NCBI GenBank assembly: GCA_002395925.1
Contig: DGVM01000049.1
Location: forward strand, 1 to 37,237
Direction: 5' to 3'
DNA length: 37,237 nt
Source: Bacteroidales bacterium UBA4284
GTDB lineage: Bacteria; Bacteroidota; Bacteroidia; Bacteroidales; UBA932
A model generated the notes under the pieces. It was not told where the DNA came from, did not search any database, and was given only the letters and a program-made list of their open reading frames with translations. Below are positions 1 through 7,396 of the stretch, piece by piece. The position numbers and the translations under genes were made by a program. Every line of letters begins with the position of its first letter. The first letter of the stretch is position 1.

Positions 1-426
1 AACGAATACGAGTTCGAAGACCTTAAAGTTCTCGACCTTTTCGGCGGGACCGGAGCCGTGGCATACGAATTCGCCTCCCGCGGAGCCGCCCACGTATGGA
101 GCATCGAGATGAACCGCGACAACGCCCGCTTCATCAAGGCAGAGGCGCTCAGGCTCGGGCTTGACAACGTTACGGCCGTACATTCCAACGTGTTCGATTT
201 TCTCCCTATTTGCAAAGAAAAATTCGACATCGTTTTCGCTGACCCGCCCTACGCACTGGAAGGACTCGACACCATTCCCGACAAAGTCCTCGATGCCGGC
301 ATCCTGCACCCCGGCTGCTATTTTATATTGGAACACGGGGACGACTACACATTCGGCAATCATCCCCGTTTCGTAAAGGAGCGCAGCTACGGCCGCGTCC
401 ACTTCAGCTTTTTCGAAGCTCTATAG
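1..426 (+). CDS. rsmD: 16S rRNA guanine(966)-N2 methyltransferase RsmD (5' end outside the window)
   Basis: RsmD uses S-adenosylmethionine to methylate G966 of 16S rRNA during small-subunit assembly. The open frame runs off the left edge, so the N-terminal part, about a quarter to a third of a usual 180-200 residue RsmD, is missing. What remains has the SAM-binding motif I (VLDLFGGTGAVAYEFASRG, encoded by about bases 28-84), an acidic residue at the end of the next strand (IEMN), and the N6/N2-amino methyltransferase signature DPPY near base 241. The C-terminus aligns in style with the RsmD family to the last residue. The gene ends tail-to-tail with mazG, the two stops sharing the palindrome CTATAG. 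The family call is firm; the true start cannot be seen. Confidence 0.9.
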   Translation, partial: NEYEFEDLKVLDLFGGTGAVAYEFASRGAAHVWSIEMNRDNARFIKAEALRLGLDNVTAVHSNVFDFLPICKEKFDIVFADPPYALEGLDTIPDKVLDAGILHPGCYFILEHGDDYTFGNHPRFVKERSYGRVHFSFFEAL

Positions 427-1200
427 CCCTTTCTTTTTGGCTTCGTCCCAGTAAGCATCCATCTGCTCCAGAGTCATGTCGGCCAGGGTTCGGCCGCTTG
501 CAAGGGTCTGCTGCTCAACGTAGTTGAACCTGCGGCGAAACTTGCTGCAAGCCGCGTTCAAGGCGGCCTCGGGATCGACGCCATGCAGTCGCGCCGCGTT
601 GATGACTGCAAACATCAGGTCGCCGAATTCCTCTGCCTTGTGCTCCGGCGAAGCCTCGCGGGCTTCTCCGACTTCTTCGAGGACCTTGGGCCACACGTCT
701 TCGGGCTTTTCCCAATCGAAGCCGCAGCCACGGGCCTTTTCCTGCATGGACATAGCCTTGAGCACAGCAGGCATTGAATCGGGAATACCCTCCATGACGG
801 TTTTGTTGCCGCCCTTCTCCTTGGCCTTGACAAGTTCCCATGTATCGGCTATCTCTTTGGCCGTGATGGGTTTCCCGGAGTTCTCCCCAAACACATGCGG
901 ATGGCGGAACACCATCTTGTCGCAGATCTTGTCGAGACTGTCGGCTATGTCGAAAAGACCTTTTTCCTGAGCGATTCGGGCATAAAACACCATGTGATAC
1001 AACAGGTCGCCTATTTCCTTGCAGGTACCTGTCATATCTTCCTTGAGTATGGCGTCGCTCAGCTCATAGACTTCTTCTTCTGTGAGCGGACGGATGGATT
1101 CCATGGTCTGCTCCGCATTCCAGGGGCATTTTTCCCGCAGAGCGTCCATGATATCAAGAAGCCGCCCGAAGGCGGCTAATTTTTCTTCTCTGGTATGCAT
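421..1200 (-). CDS. mazG: Nucleoside triphosphate pyrophosphohydrolase MazG
   Basis: MazG hydrolyses (d)NTPs to monophosphates and pyrophosphate, cleaning the nucleotide pool; in E. coli it also affects (p)ppGpp levels. The protein has two MazG domains, as in the full-length enzyme. The first carries the EEVYEL and KEIGDLLYH helices (about residues 42-68) and the RHPHVFG motif near residue 99. The second has EEVGEAREA and EEFGDLMFAVINAARL (about residues 170-205). At 259 residues it has the normal size. I chose the ATG two codons after the TAG stop of the preceding gene; a TTG directly upstream is in frame and also possible. It is the last gene of an ackA-acyltransferase-mazG unit, separated by only three bases. 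Confidence 0.93.
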   Translation of the reverse strand: MHTREEKLAAFGRLLDIMDALREKCPWNAEQTMESIRPLTEEEVYELSDAILKEDMTGTCKEIGDLLYHMVFYARIAQEKGLFDIADSLDKICDKMVFRHPHVFGENSGKPITAKEIADTWELVKAKEKGGNKTVMEGIPDSMPAVLKAMSMQEKARGCGFDWEKPEDVWPKVLEEVGEAREASPEHKAEEFGDLMFAVINAARLHGVDPEAALNAACSKFRRRFNYVEQQTLASGRTLADMTLEQMDAYWDEAKKKGL

Positions 1201-1203
1201 CAA

Positions 1204-2115
1204 CTACTTGCTGACGAACATTACGGCCTCGGCAATGGAATTGAGCTTGGTGTCAACGCTGTCGGCGCGGCTTGCAAGGATACATGGAGCTGTAGTGCCG
1301 ACGAGCATTCCAGCCTGACGTACGCCTGTGGCAAGCTTGCTGTTTGTCTTCCAGAACACGTTTGCAGACGCGATGTTGGGGAAGAGGATACAGTCGGCAT
1401 CGCCGGCAACCTCGCTGCGGAGCTTCTTGATTTCTACGCTCTCGCGGTCGATGCAGACGTCGAGTGCAAGAGGGCCGTCGCCGATGCAGCCTGCAATCTG
1501 TCCACGGTCGCACATCTTGGCGAGCATGGCAGCCTCTGTGCAATCAACCATGGAGTCGAGCATCTGCTCGGAAGCGGCAAGGAATGCGATCTTGGGCTTT
1601 TCGATTCCGAAGGACTTGGCGACGCCCACCAGGAATCCGGCCATCTTGACCTTCTGGCGGAATTCGGGCTGGGGAATGACAGCCATGTCGCTGAAGAAGA
1701 TAAGCTTGTGATAGTTGGGATTCTCGATGACGCTGACGTGGGACAGCAGGCCCTTGGGAGGCAGCAGACCGGTCTCCTTGTTGAGGATGGCGCGAAGGAA
1801 CTTGTCGGTAGAGCAGAGGCCCTTCATGAGCACGTCGCCCTCGCCGTCGTGAACCATCTGTACAGCCTGTGCGACCGCCTTGAGCTCAACGGGATTATGG
1901 ACTATCGTGAAACGGGTGACATCGAGATTGTGCTCCTCGCAGACTTTCTTTATGAGTGTCTCGTCACCCACGAGGGTAACGGCTACGAATCCTTTTTCCG
2001 CTGCCAGATAAGCAGCCTCGATGCTGTGGGAATCGACTCCCCATGCAACTATAAGCCTCTTGCAAATGCCCTTCTCTTTGAGGGTGCTGAAAACATCGTC
2101 GAAGTTCTTGATCAT
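1204..2115 (-). CDS. ptb: Phosphate acetyl/butyryltransferase family acyltransferase (Ptb-like)
   Basis: This enzyme family transfers an acyl group between CoA and phosphate (acyl-CoA + Pi to acyl-phosphate + CoA). At 303 residues it has the size of phosphate butyryltransferase rather than of the larger phosphotransacetylases. Visible family features are an N-terminal Rossmann-like start ending in AVTLVGDETLIKK, the central GLLSHVSV segment followed by FFSDMAV (about residues 125-145), the acid/glycine-rich GDGPLALDV, and the C-terminal segment FPNIASANVFWK. It follows ackA by seven bases, so the two most likely form an acyl-CoA to carboxylate pathway yielding ATP. The partner kinase looks like acetate kinase, so acetyl-, propionyl- or butyryl-CoA could be the real substrate. 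The family is firm, the substrate is not. Confidence 0.85.
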   Translation of the reverse strand: MIKNFDDVFSTLKEKGICKRLIVAWGVDSHSIEAAYLAAEKGFVAVTLVGDETLIKKVCEEHNLDVTRFTIVHNPVELKAVAQAVQMVHDGEGDVLMKGLCSTDKFLRAILNKETGLLPPKGLLSHVSVIENPNYHKLIFFSDMAVIPQPEFRQKVKMAGFLVGVAKSFGIEKPKIAFLAASEQMLDSMVDCTEAAMLAKMCDRGQIAGCIGDGPLALDVCIDRESVEIKKLRSEVAGDADCILFPNIASANVFWKTNSKLATGVRQAGMLVGTTAPCILASRADSVDTKLNSIAEAVMFVSK

Positions 2116-2122
2116 GATGGTG

Positions 2123-3340
2123 TTATTCTTCTATGGTTGATACTATTCTCATGGTGTCGCGTGCAATGACGAGCTCTTCGTCAGTGGGGATAAGGGCCAC
2201 CTTGACCGAAGAGTCGGGAGTGGAAAGGATGACCTCCTCGCCGTGTGCCGCATCGTTGACTTCGGAATTGATCTTGACTCCCATGTATGCGAGCTGCTCG
2301 CATACGCGGCGGCGCAGCCTGGGGTTGTTCTCGCCGATTCCGGCGGTGAAGACGATAAGGTCCACACCGTTCATTTCGGCGATATAGCCGCCGACGAGCT
2401 TGACTATGTCGAAAGTAAGCTTCTTGAGGACGATTTTTGCCTTGTGGTCGCCACGGGTGGCAAGGTCGTTCATGTCGCGGGCGTCGGAGCTTACTCCGCT
2501 GAGGCCCAGGAAGCCGCTTTTCTTGTTCATGATTTCCGTCATCTGGTCGGGAGTGAGGTTCTCCTTCTTCATGAGGTACGGAATGATGTTGGCGTCGATA
2601 ATACCGCAGCGGGTTCCCATTATCATGCCCTCGAGAGGGGTGAAACCCATGGACGTATCGATACATTTGCCGTTGCGGATTGCAGTGACCGAGCTGCCGT
2701 TGCCGATATGGCAGGTGATTATCTTGGAATTGGCAAGGTCGATGCCGGCAAGGGCGGCGCCGCGCTGCGAGACGTACTGATGGCTGGTGCCGTGGGCTCC
2801 GTAGCGGCGGATGCGGTATTTTTCGTAGTATTCCCAGGGAAGTGCGTACATATAGGCATACGGTTCCATGGTCTGATGGAAAGCGGTGTCGAAGGTTACG
2901 ACCTGAGGGACATCAGGGAGCACGTCGGTAACGGCGTGGATACCCAGAAGATGCGCGGGATTGTGAAGGGGAGCGAAGTCGCAGCAGAATTCAATCTTGC
3001 GCAGAACGTCGTCGTTGACAAGGGCGCTTCCGGAGAAAAAGTCGGCTCCCTGGACGATACGGTGGCCTACGGCCTCGACGTCGGAGAATGATTTGAGAAC
3101 GCCGTACACGGGATCCACCAGGGCGTCCATAACGAGTTTCATGCCGACTTTGTGGTCGGGGATGGGGAGGTCGCGCACAAAGCCCTCTTTCCCTGTGGGA
3201 CGGTGCTTTATGGTACCCTCGGGCAGGCCGATCTTTTCTACGAGACCCTTGGCAAGAAGGTCGTACACATCGTCGCTCTTCATGTCAAGAAGCTGATACT
3301 TGATGGAAGAGCTGCCGCAATTTATTACAAGAATTATCAT
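2123..3340 (-). CDS. ackA: Acetate kinase
   Basis: Acetate kinase interconverts acetyl-phosphate + ADP and acetate + ATP in the cytosol, the ATP-yielding last step of acetate fermentation. The 405-residue length is typical. Motifs seen in order: the phosphate-binding start VINCGSSSIKYQLL, GHRIVQG, FDTAFHQTM, RRYGAHGTSHQYV with the conserved histidine, CHIGNGSS, the DTSMGFTPLEG signature, and the C-terminal TDEELVIARDT. Butyrate kinases are shorter (about 355 residues) and lack the full acetate-kinase signature, so acetate kinase is preferred; short-chain homologues such as propionate kinase remain possible. It is first in a unit with the Ptb-like acyltransferase and mazG. An exact Bacteroidetes -7 box and a small hairpin lie in its leader. 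Confidence 0.95.
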   Translation of the reverse strand: MIILVINCGSSSIKYQLLDMKSDDVYDLLAKGLVEKIGLPEGTIKHRPTGKEGFVRDLPIPDHKVGMKLVMDALVDPVYGVLKSFSDVEAVGHRIVQGADFFSGSALVNDDVLRKIEFCCDFAPLHNPAHLLGIHAVTDVLPDVPQVVTFDTAFHQTMEPYAYMYALPWEYYEKYRIRRYGAHGTSHQYVSQRGAALAGIDLANSKIITCHIGNGSSVTAIRNGKCIDTSMGFTPLEGMIMGTRCGIIDANIIPYLMKKENLTPDQMTEIMNKKSGFLGLSGVSSDARDMNDLATRGDHKAKIVLKKLTFDIVKLVGGYIAEMNGVDLIVFTAGIGENNPRLRRRVCEQLAYMGVKINSEVNDAAHGEEVILSTPDSSVKVALIPTDEELVIARDTMRIVSTIEE

Positions 3341-3351
3341 AAAAAAGCTGT

Positions 3352-3366
3352 TTCCGATAATCGGAA
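3352..3366 (-). promoter_or_regulatory. Small perfect inverted repeat in the ackA leader
   Basis: TTCCGA-TAA-TCGGAA on the plus strand is a perfect inverted repeat with six-base arms and a three-base loop. On the minus strand it lies between the predicted ackA -7 box and its start codon and is followed by ACAGC and six Ts that run directly into the ATG. It could be an operator, a leader hairpin affecting translation, or chance. The stem is too short to call a terminator. Confidence 0.35.
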
Positions 3367-3371
3367 TTGGT

Positions 3372-3379
3372 TAATTGTG
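3372..3379 (+). promoter_or_regulatory. Weak candidate -7 element for comEC
   Basis: TAATTGTG differs from TAnnTTTG at one position and is the best plus-strand match in the gap before comEC. It directly abuts the minus-strand box of ackA. No matching -33 element was found, so this is tentative. Confidence 0.25.
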
Positions 3380-3387
3380 CAAAAATA
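3380..3387 (-). promoter_or_regulatory. Predicted -7 element for ackA-ptb-mazG
   Basis: The minus strand reads TATTTTTG, an exact match to the Bacteroidetes -7 consensus TAnnTTTG. It lies about 40 bases before the ackA start codon, giving a leader of roughly 35 bases. No clear -33 TTTG was found at 19-21 bases upstream; a TTTG sits at only 12 bases. Confidence 0.5.
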
Positions 3388-3427
3388 AGAAATATTGTCC
3401 AAATTGCCGCGACCGTAAACACAAACC

Positions 3428-4480
3428 ATGAAAAAAGAAGGAGGAATCATTTTCGCAGGCCTTCCGTTTGCCGCAGGAATCCTCGGCGCAAGGGCATTTG
3501 GCCTGCCCGCCCCGGCAGGAGCTCCGCTGTGCCTTATGTGCGCCGGACTGCTGGTCGCATGCTGCCTGTCGAAGTCTGCCTGCAGACCACTGATAGTCAT
3601 TCTGTTCTGCCTGTTGGGAGCATTGTGCAACTGCACGGAGGCGGCAACGGGAGGTCCCATGCCCTGGAAACCGCCGACAGGAGCCATGGATGCCCTGGAG
3701 CATGCAATCACAGCTGCGGGATTTCCGGGGCAGGACAGCAGCGCCATCATAACCGCCTTGCTTACTGGCCGAAGGGACAGCTTGCCGGCCCCAGTCACAG
3801 ATGTATTCCGCCGAAGCGGAGCCTCGCATATACTCGCCCTGTCCGGACTTCACCTGGGAATTATCTATCTGCTTATACGCCGTCTCACAGCTTTCCTGGG
3901 AAACTCCCCCGCCGCCCGCAGCCTGAGAGGCACGCTATGCATAGCCTTGTGTGCAGTATATACCGCAGCAACAGGAGCGAGCCCCTCTACCGTACGGGCA
4001 CTTCTTTTTCTGAGCCTCAACGAGATAAGCGGCGCCCTCAGCGGCCGGCGGCATCATCCTTTTGCCACCCTTTGCACGGCGCTCACGATACAGCTGGCGG
4101 TCAAACCCTCGCTGGTCGAAAGCATCGGCTTTCAGCTGTCATACCTCGCCGTAACGGGCATAATCCTGATTTACAGCCGTATCAGTTCGTGGTATCCCGG
4201 GCGCAGAGCTATCATGAAACGCATCTGGAACGGAGCGGCGATGAGCGTTTCGTGCCAGTTGTTCACCGCCCCTGTGGCATGGTATCATTTTCACACCCTG
4301 CCTGAATACTTCATACTTACAAATCTGCTGGCACTCCCGCTAACGGAAGCGATAATAATAACCGCGCTCGCATGTCTGGTGCTCGGAGCGGCCGGAATAT
4401 GCCCCCACTTCCTGGTGACGGCATGCGGGCGGCTTGTGAGCCTGATGGAATTCTGCCTGAAGGTTATTGCGTCTCTGTGA
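3428..4480 (+). CDS. comEC: ComEC/Rec2-family DNA-uptake channel, core domain only
   Basis: ComEC forms the inner-membrane channel through which single-stranded DNA enters during natural transformation. The protein has the Competence core: GASHILALSGLHLGI at about residues 130-145, ATGASPSTVRALLFL at about 180-195, and GFQLSYLAVTGI at about 235-247, within a string of hydrophobic segments. At 350 residues it is about half the size of a full ComEC: it has little room for the N-terminal OB-like domain and ends before the metallo-beta-lactamase-like domain. It begins with several membrane segments and has a normal stop, so it is not obviously broken. Its last 17 bases overlap the end of the convergent RelA/SpoT gene. 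It stands alone in its transcription unit. Confidence 0.85.
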   Translation: MKKEGGIIFAGLPFAAGILGARAFGLPAPAGAPLCLMCAGLLVACCLSKSACRPLIVILFCLLGALCNCTEAATGGPMPWKPPTGAMDALEHAITAAGFPGQDSSAIITALLTGRRDSLPAPVTDVFRRSGASHILALSGLHLGIIYLLIRRLTAFLGNSPAARSLRGTLCIALCAVYTAATGASPSTVRALLFLSLNEISGALSGRRHHPFATLCTALTIQLAVKPSLVESIGFQLSYLAVTGIILIYSRISSWYPGRRAIMKRIWNGAAMSVSCQLFTAPVAWYHFHTLPEYFILTNLLALPLTEAIIITALACLVLGAAGICPHFLVTACGRLVSLMEFCLKVIASL

Positions 4481-6338
4481 CGCGCCGCACCTCGTCCACT
4501 CCGGGGATTGCGGAGATGCTGGCCATCGTCATCATCAGCTCGTCCAGAGAATGGACGGGGAAATCAATGATGCACTCCACGATTTCGTCTTCCGTATGAG
4601 TCGTAAGGCAGGTCATTGAAAGGTGCTGCTGCTCCACGAAGCAGTCGATGATGTCCCTCAGCAGGTGATACCTGTCGATGGCGACGATACGGATGCGCAC
4701 CGGGTATGTCCTGTCATTGTCGGAACGGAAATCCACCGAGACGATGGAACTGCCCACTTCGGAGGCCAGCTTGATGGCAATGGGGCAATGACGGCTGTGA
4801 AGGGTTATCCGGCCTTCAGCGTCCTTGAATCCGACGACTTCGTCTCCCGGCAGGGGTTTGCAGTCCATACAGAGGGAATACCCCGGGTCTATCCTGTACC
4901 GCAATGCATCCCTGAGCGCCTTGCGGGCCTTGTAGGTCTTGGCATATCCGAGCCACTCCGGTTTCGGGCTTACATCTTCCGAAGTGCCTATCTCTACGCA
5001 GTCGCCACGATGAAGCTCAGTTTTTATTGGCTTGAGGCTGCCGTTGATGCGGGCGTATTTAGCGTGCTCCCCTATCTGGGAGTGTACTTCGAAGGCGAAA
5101 TCGAGGGCAGTGGCGCCTTTGGGCAGGATGACGCCTTTGCCCTTGGGGGTGAAGGCAAGTATGTCTTCGTTGTAGAACGAAGAACTCACGCTGTCCATGA
5201 AATTGAAGCCGTCGCCGCTCTCGGCTATATTCTGAAGCACCGTCTTGAAACGCTCAAGCCACGATTCTCCCCTCTCCACGACACATCCCAACCTGGCGTT
5301 CCGGTGCATTCTCTCGGAAGCGATATGGAGTTCCTCCCAAGAGCCGGAGCGATTGAGCAGGCGCACATGAAAACTCTGGTAGCCGTTGTCTTTGGGGTTG
5401 TCTATGTAGTTGCTTACACTCCCCGGGCGCTCCTTGAACCGTCCGGTAAGACAGCTGTAAATGAACAGGCTGGTGTCTTTCTCGTGGTCGGAAGAGCGGT
5501 GCCATTCGTCGATAGGGGTATAGATAATGCGCACGAAGTGTTTGAAGTCAACATGCGAGAAATCGCAGTTGAGCTCCCTCATGGTCTTCCAGATGCTGTA
5601 CGGCTGACGGTAACGCACCTGGATGCGTGCCGGGATTGCCTTTTCGGTAAGCACGGACTGGATTTCGTCCGTAAAGGCTTTAACCTTGGACTCGGTACGT
5701 ATGCGTTCTTCTTCTATCTGGCGTTCGAGCATCTCAAACTCCCTTGGACAGCGGAAGCGGAACGACAGATTCTCCATCTCGGTCTTGACGTAATACAGAC
5801 CCAGACGACCGGCTAGAGGGGCGTAGAAGAAATCGGTTTCGCCCGCTATCTTCATCTGCTTGTCGGGGCGCATGCTGTCCAGGGTGCGCATGTTGTGGAG
5901 ACGGTCGCTGAGCTTTACGAGCAGGGCCCTGATGTCGTAGTGCACGGACTCGAGGATCTGGCGGTAGTTATCGACCTGCTTGGTGTATTCGTAGATATGC
6001 TTCTTGCGCTTGGTGACGGCATCGACCAGGAAAGCTACTTCGTCGCCGAAACGGCTCCGTATGTCTTCTATGGTAAACGGAGTATCCTCCACGACATCGT
6101 GAAGGAAGGAGGCTATGACGGTGTTGGCGTCGAGCTCAAGCTCTTCTGCGGCTATGGCGGCCACGGCCACCGGGTGGACTATATAGGGTTCGCCTGTATT
6201 GCGTTTCTGACCCTCGTGCGCCTTGGCGGCAAAGGCATAGGCATCCTTGATTCGGAGCAGGTCTTCCGGAGTCACCCTTGCAGCGCATACGTCAAAGACG
6301 TGCTCAGCGGCTGCATCTATCCTTTGCATGTCATTCAT
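4464..6338 (-). CDS. spoT: RelA/SpoT homologue with intact hydrolase and degenerate synthetase motifs
   Basis: Long RelA/SpoT proteins make and/or degrade the alarmone (p)ppGpp. The 624-residue protein has the full layout: HD hydrolase (about 35-190), synthetase-like domain (about 235-350), TGS (about 390-450), a cysteine-containing ZFD/RIS region (about 485-525) and C-terminal ACT (about 545-620). Hydrolase residues are present: H55, H80-D81, E84-D85 and N149 in the KLSDRLHNMRTL motif. The synthetase-like domain keeps NGYQS and E336, but the catalytic aspartate position, aligned by eye to the FDLIAIR-type motif, is F266; the RFKD and QIRT motifs are replaced by SVSN and HIAS. I infer a (p)ppGpp hydrolase with little or no synthesis. 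The start is one base after the stop of the upstream lipoprotein gene, with AAGGTGAT just before the ATG. Confidence 0.9.
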   Translation of the reverse strand: MNDMQRIDAAAEHVFDVCAARVTPEDLLRIKDAYAFAAKAHEGQKRNTGEPYIVHPVAVAAIAAEELELDANTVIASFLHDVVEDTPFTIEDIRSRFGDEVAFLVDAVTKRKKHIYEYTKQVDNYRQILESVHYDIRALLVKLSDRLHNMRTLDSMRPDKQMKIAGETDFFYAPLAGRLGLYYVKTEMENLSFRFRCPREFEMLERQIEEERIRTESKVKAFTDEIQSVLTEKAIPARIQVRYRQPYSIWKTMRELNCDFSHVDFKHFVRIIYTPIDEWHRSSDHEKDTSLFIYSCLTGRFKERPGSVSNYIDNPKDNGYQSFHVRLLNRSGSWEELHIASERMHRNARLGCVVERGESWLERFKTVLQNIAESGDGFNFMDSVSSSFYNEDILAFTPKGKGVILPKGATALDFAFEVHSQIGEHAKYARINGSLKPIKTELHRGDCVEIGTSEDVSPKPEWLGYAKTYKARKALRDALRYRIDPGYSLCMDCKPLPGDEVVGFKDAEGRITLHSRHCPIAIKLASEVGSSIVSVDFRSDNDRTYPVRIRIVAIDRYHLLRDIIDCFVEQQHLSMTCLTTHTEDEIVECIIDFPVHSLDELMMTMASISAIPGVDEVRRVTETQ

Positions 6339-6339
6339 A

Positions 6340-7314
6340 TCACCTTACGCATCGGACACTGGCAGCAAAGGCACCCTTGTCGCCCAGTCCGGTATATACA
6401 TTGTCGAATTCCTGATAGATATAGCGATAGACTCCCTTCCCGTCCAGCTCGTCGGATGTCCAGAATGCAGCGTAAGAGCCGAATCCGTAGAAAGAGTTGC
6501 TGCCGGAGGCTATATTGGCGTATCCTGCGGATATTGCACTGAAATGGGTGGCGTTGCGTACGTCCACGCCGCGGTAATACTCCCAGAACTCTTCTTCGTT
6601 GAACCGGGCCTTGACCATCAGGTTGCCGGCCCCTGAGGGAGAGTCCTGAAAAGGCTCAAGCGACTGCGGAGCGCCGGCTGACTTGAGGAGTTGCAGCCAC
6701 TCCTCCTCGGAAGGCAGATGCCATCCGTCGGGGCAGGCCGTCTGCGCTTCATCCCAAGTATAAAACACACCCAGTATGTTCTGAAGGGCCGGGCTGTCGT
6801 CGTACGGGGCGCCGAATCCTTCGGCCATGAAAGACAGGTTGGCTCCGGTCCATTCGGTCTGTCCGACCTTGAAAGTGGGATAGCTGCGCGAATACAGGGT
6901 GGCGCTGCCGTCACCGGGGTATTCGGGTATGCCGGTGAGGGAGCGGTCTTCGCTCACCACGGTGAAAGTGATGGCTGTTGTGGATGAATAGTACTTGTCG
7001 GAAGACTTTACGGGGTATGCGGCACAGGTAATCGAGAAACGGCCCAGGCTGTCGGGAACGGTGTACGTAAACACCTGGGTGGTGTCGTTGGTCTTGGTGA
7101 CCGGGTCGCGGAAATAATACCCGACCGCCGTACCGTCGGGAGCGGTGACGCCGGAAGCGCTGAAAGTGTACGTAGAACCGGGGGTTACGTATTTGGGTAT
7201 TTCTCCTTTTATGGTAAGGGCACCGTCCATATACACTTTTGTCGTCTCCTCCTTCTTGCAGGAAGCAAGGGCGAGGAACGCAAAGGCGACGGCGGCAATT
7301 AATCGAAATTTCAT
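6340..7314 (-). CDS. Lipoprotein with a Fibrobacter succinogenes major paralogous domain
   Basis: The protein starts with a lipoprotein signal, KFRLIAAVAFAFLALASC, with the acylated cysteine at residue 19, followed by KKEE. A middle region of about 90 residues (TYTFSASG... to ...FTVVSEDRS) reads like a beta-sandwich or Ig/PKD-type domain. The C-terminal half carries the Fib_succ_major signature: GVFYTWDEAQTACPDGWHLP, EEEWLQLL, then FWTSDE and a final SVRCVR. Such proteins are surface or periplasmic; their molecular role is unknown. I chose this start because the in-frame sequence upstream has no signal character and runs into the opposite promoter region. The stop is one base from the start of the RelA/SpoT gene, so the two are probably co-transcribed. 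Confidence 0.85.
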   Translation of the reverse strand: MKFRLIAAVAFAFLALASCKKEETTKVYMDGALTIKGEIPKYVTPGSTYTFSASGVTAPDGTAVGYYFRDPVTKTNDTTQVFTYTVPDSLGRFSITCAAYPVKSSDKYYSSTTAITFTVVSEDRSLTGIPEYPGDGSATLYSRSYPTFKVGQTEWTGANLSFMAEGFGAPYDDSPALQNILGVFYTWDEAQTACPDGWHLPSEEEWLQLLKSAGAPQSLEPFQDSPSGAGNLMVKARFNEEEFWEYYRGVDVRNATHFSAISAGYANIASGSNSFYGFGSYAAFWTSDELDGKGVYRYIYQEFDNVYTGLGDKGAFAASVRCVR

Positions 7315-7334
7315 CTTCAAAACCATATGAATTG

Positions 7335-7342
7335 CAAATATG
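7335..7342 (-). promoter_or_regulatory. Candidate -7 element for the lipoprotein-spoT unit
   Basis: The minus strand reads CATATTTG, seven of eight bases of TAnnTTTG, about 20 bases before the lipoprotein start. No -33 element was recognised. Confidence 0.3.
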
Positions 7343-7365
7343 CGTAATTTTATGCGAAAATCCAT

Positions 7366-7373
7366 TACCTTTG
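7366..7373 (+). promoter_or_regulatory. Predicted -7 element for apbE
   Basis: TACCTTTG matches TAnnTTTG exactly and lies 23 bases before the apbE start, giving a leader of about 20 bases. No convincing -33 TTTG is found at the expected distance. Confidence 0.5.
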
Positions 7374-7396
7374 CCCAAATACTTTGTCCCCACGAT

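Noticed and set aside
3341..3366. The ackA leader hairpin plus T-run as an intrinsic terminator
   Set aside because: The stem has only six pairs and five bases separate it from the T-run, which ends on the start codon of the gene it would precede.
4623..5816. A 397-codon plus-strand frame opposite the RelA/SpoT gene
   Set aside because: Antisense to conserved domains; no family pattern in the product.
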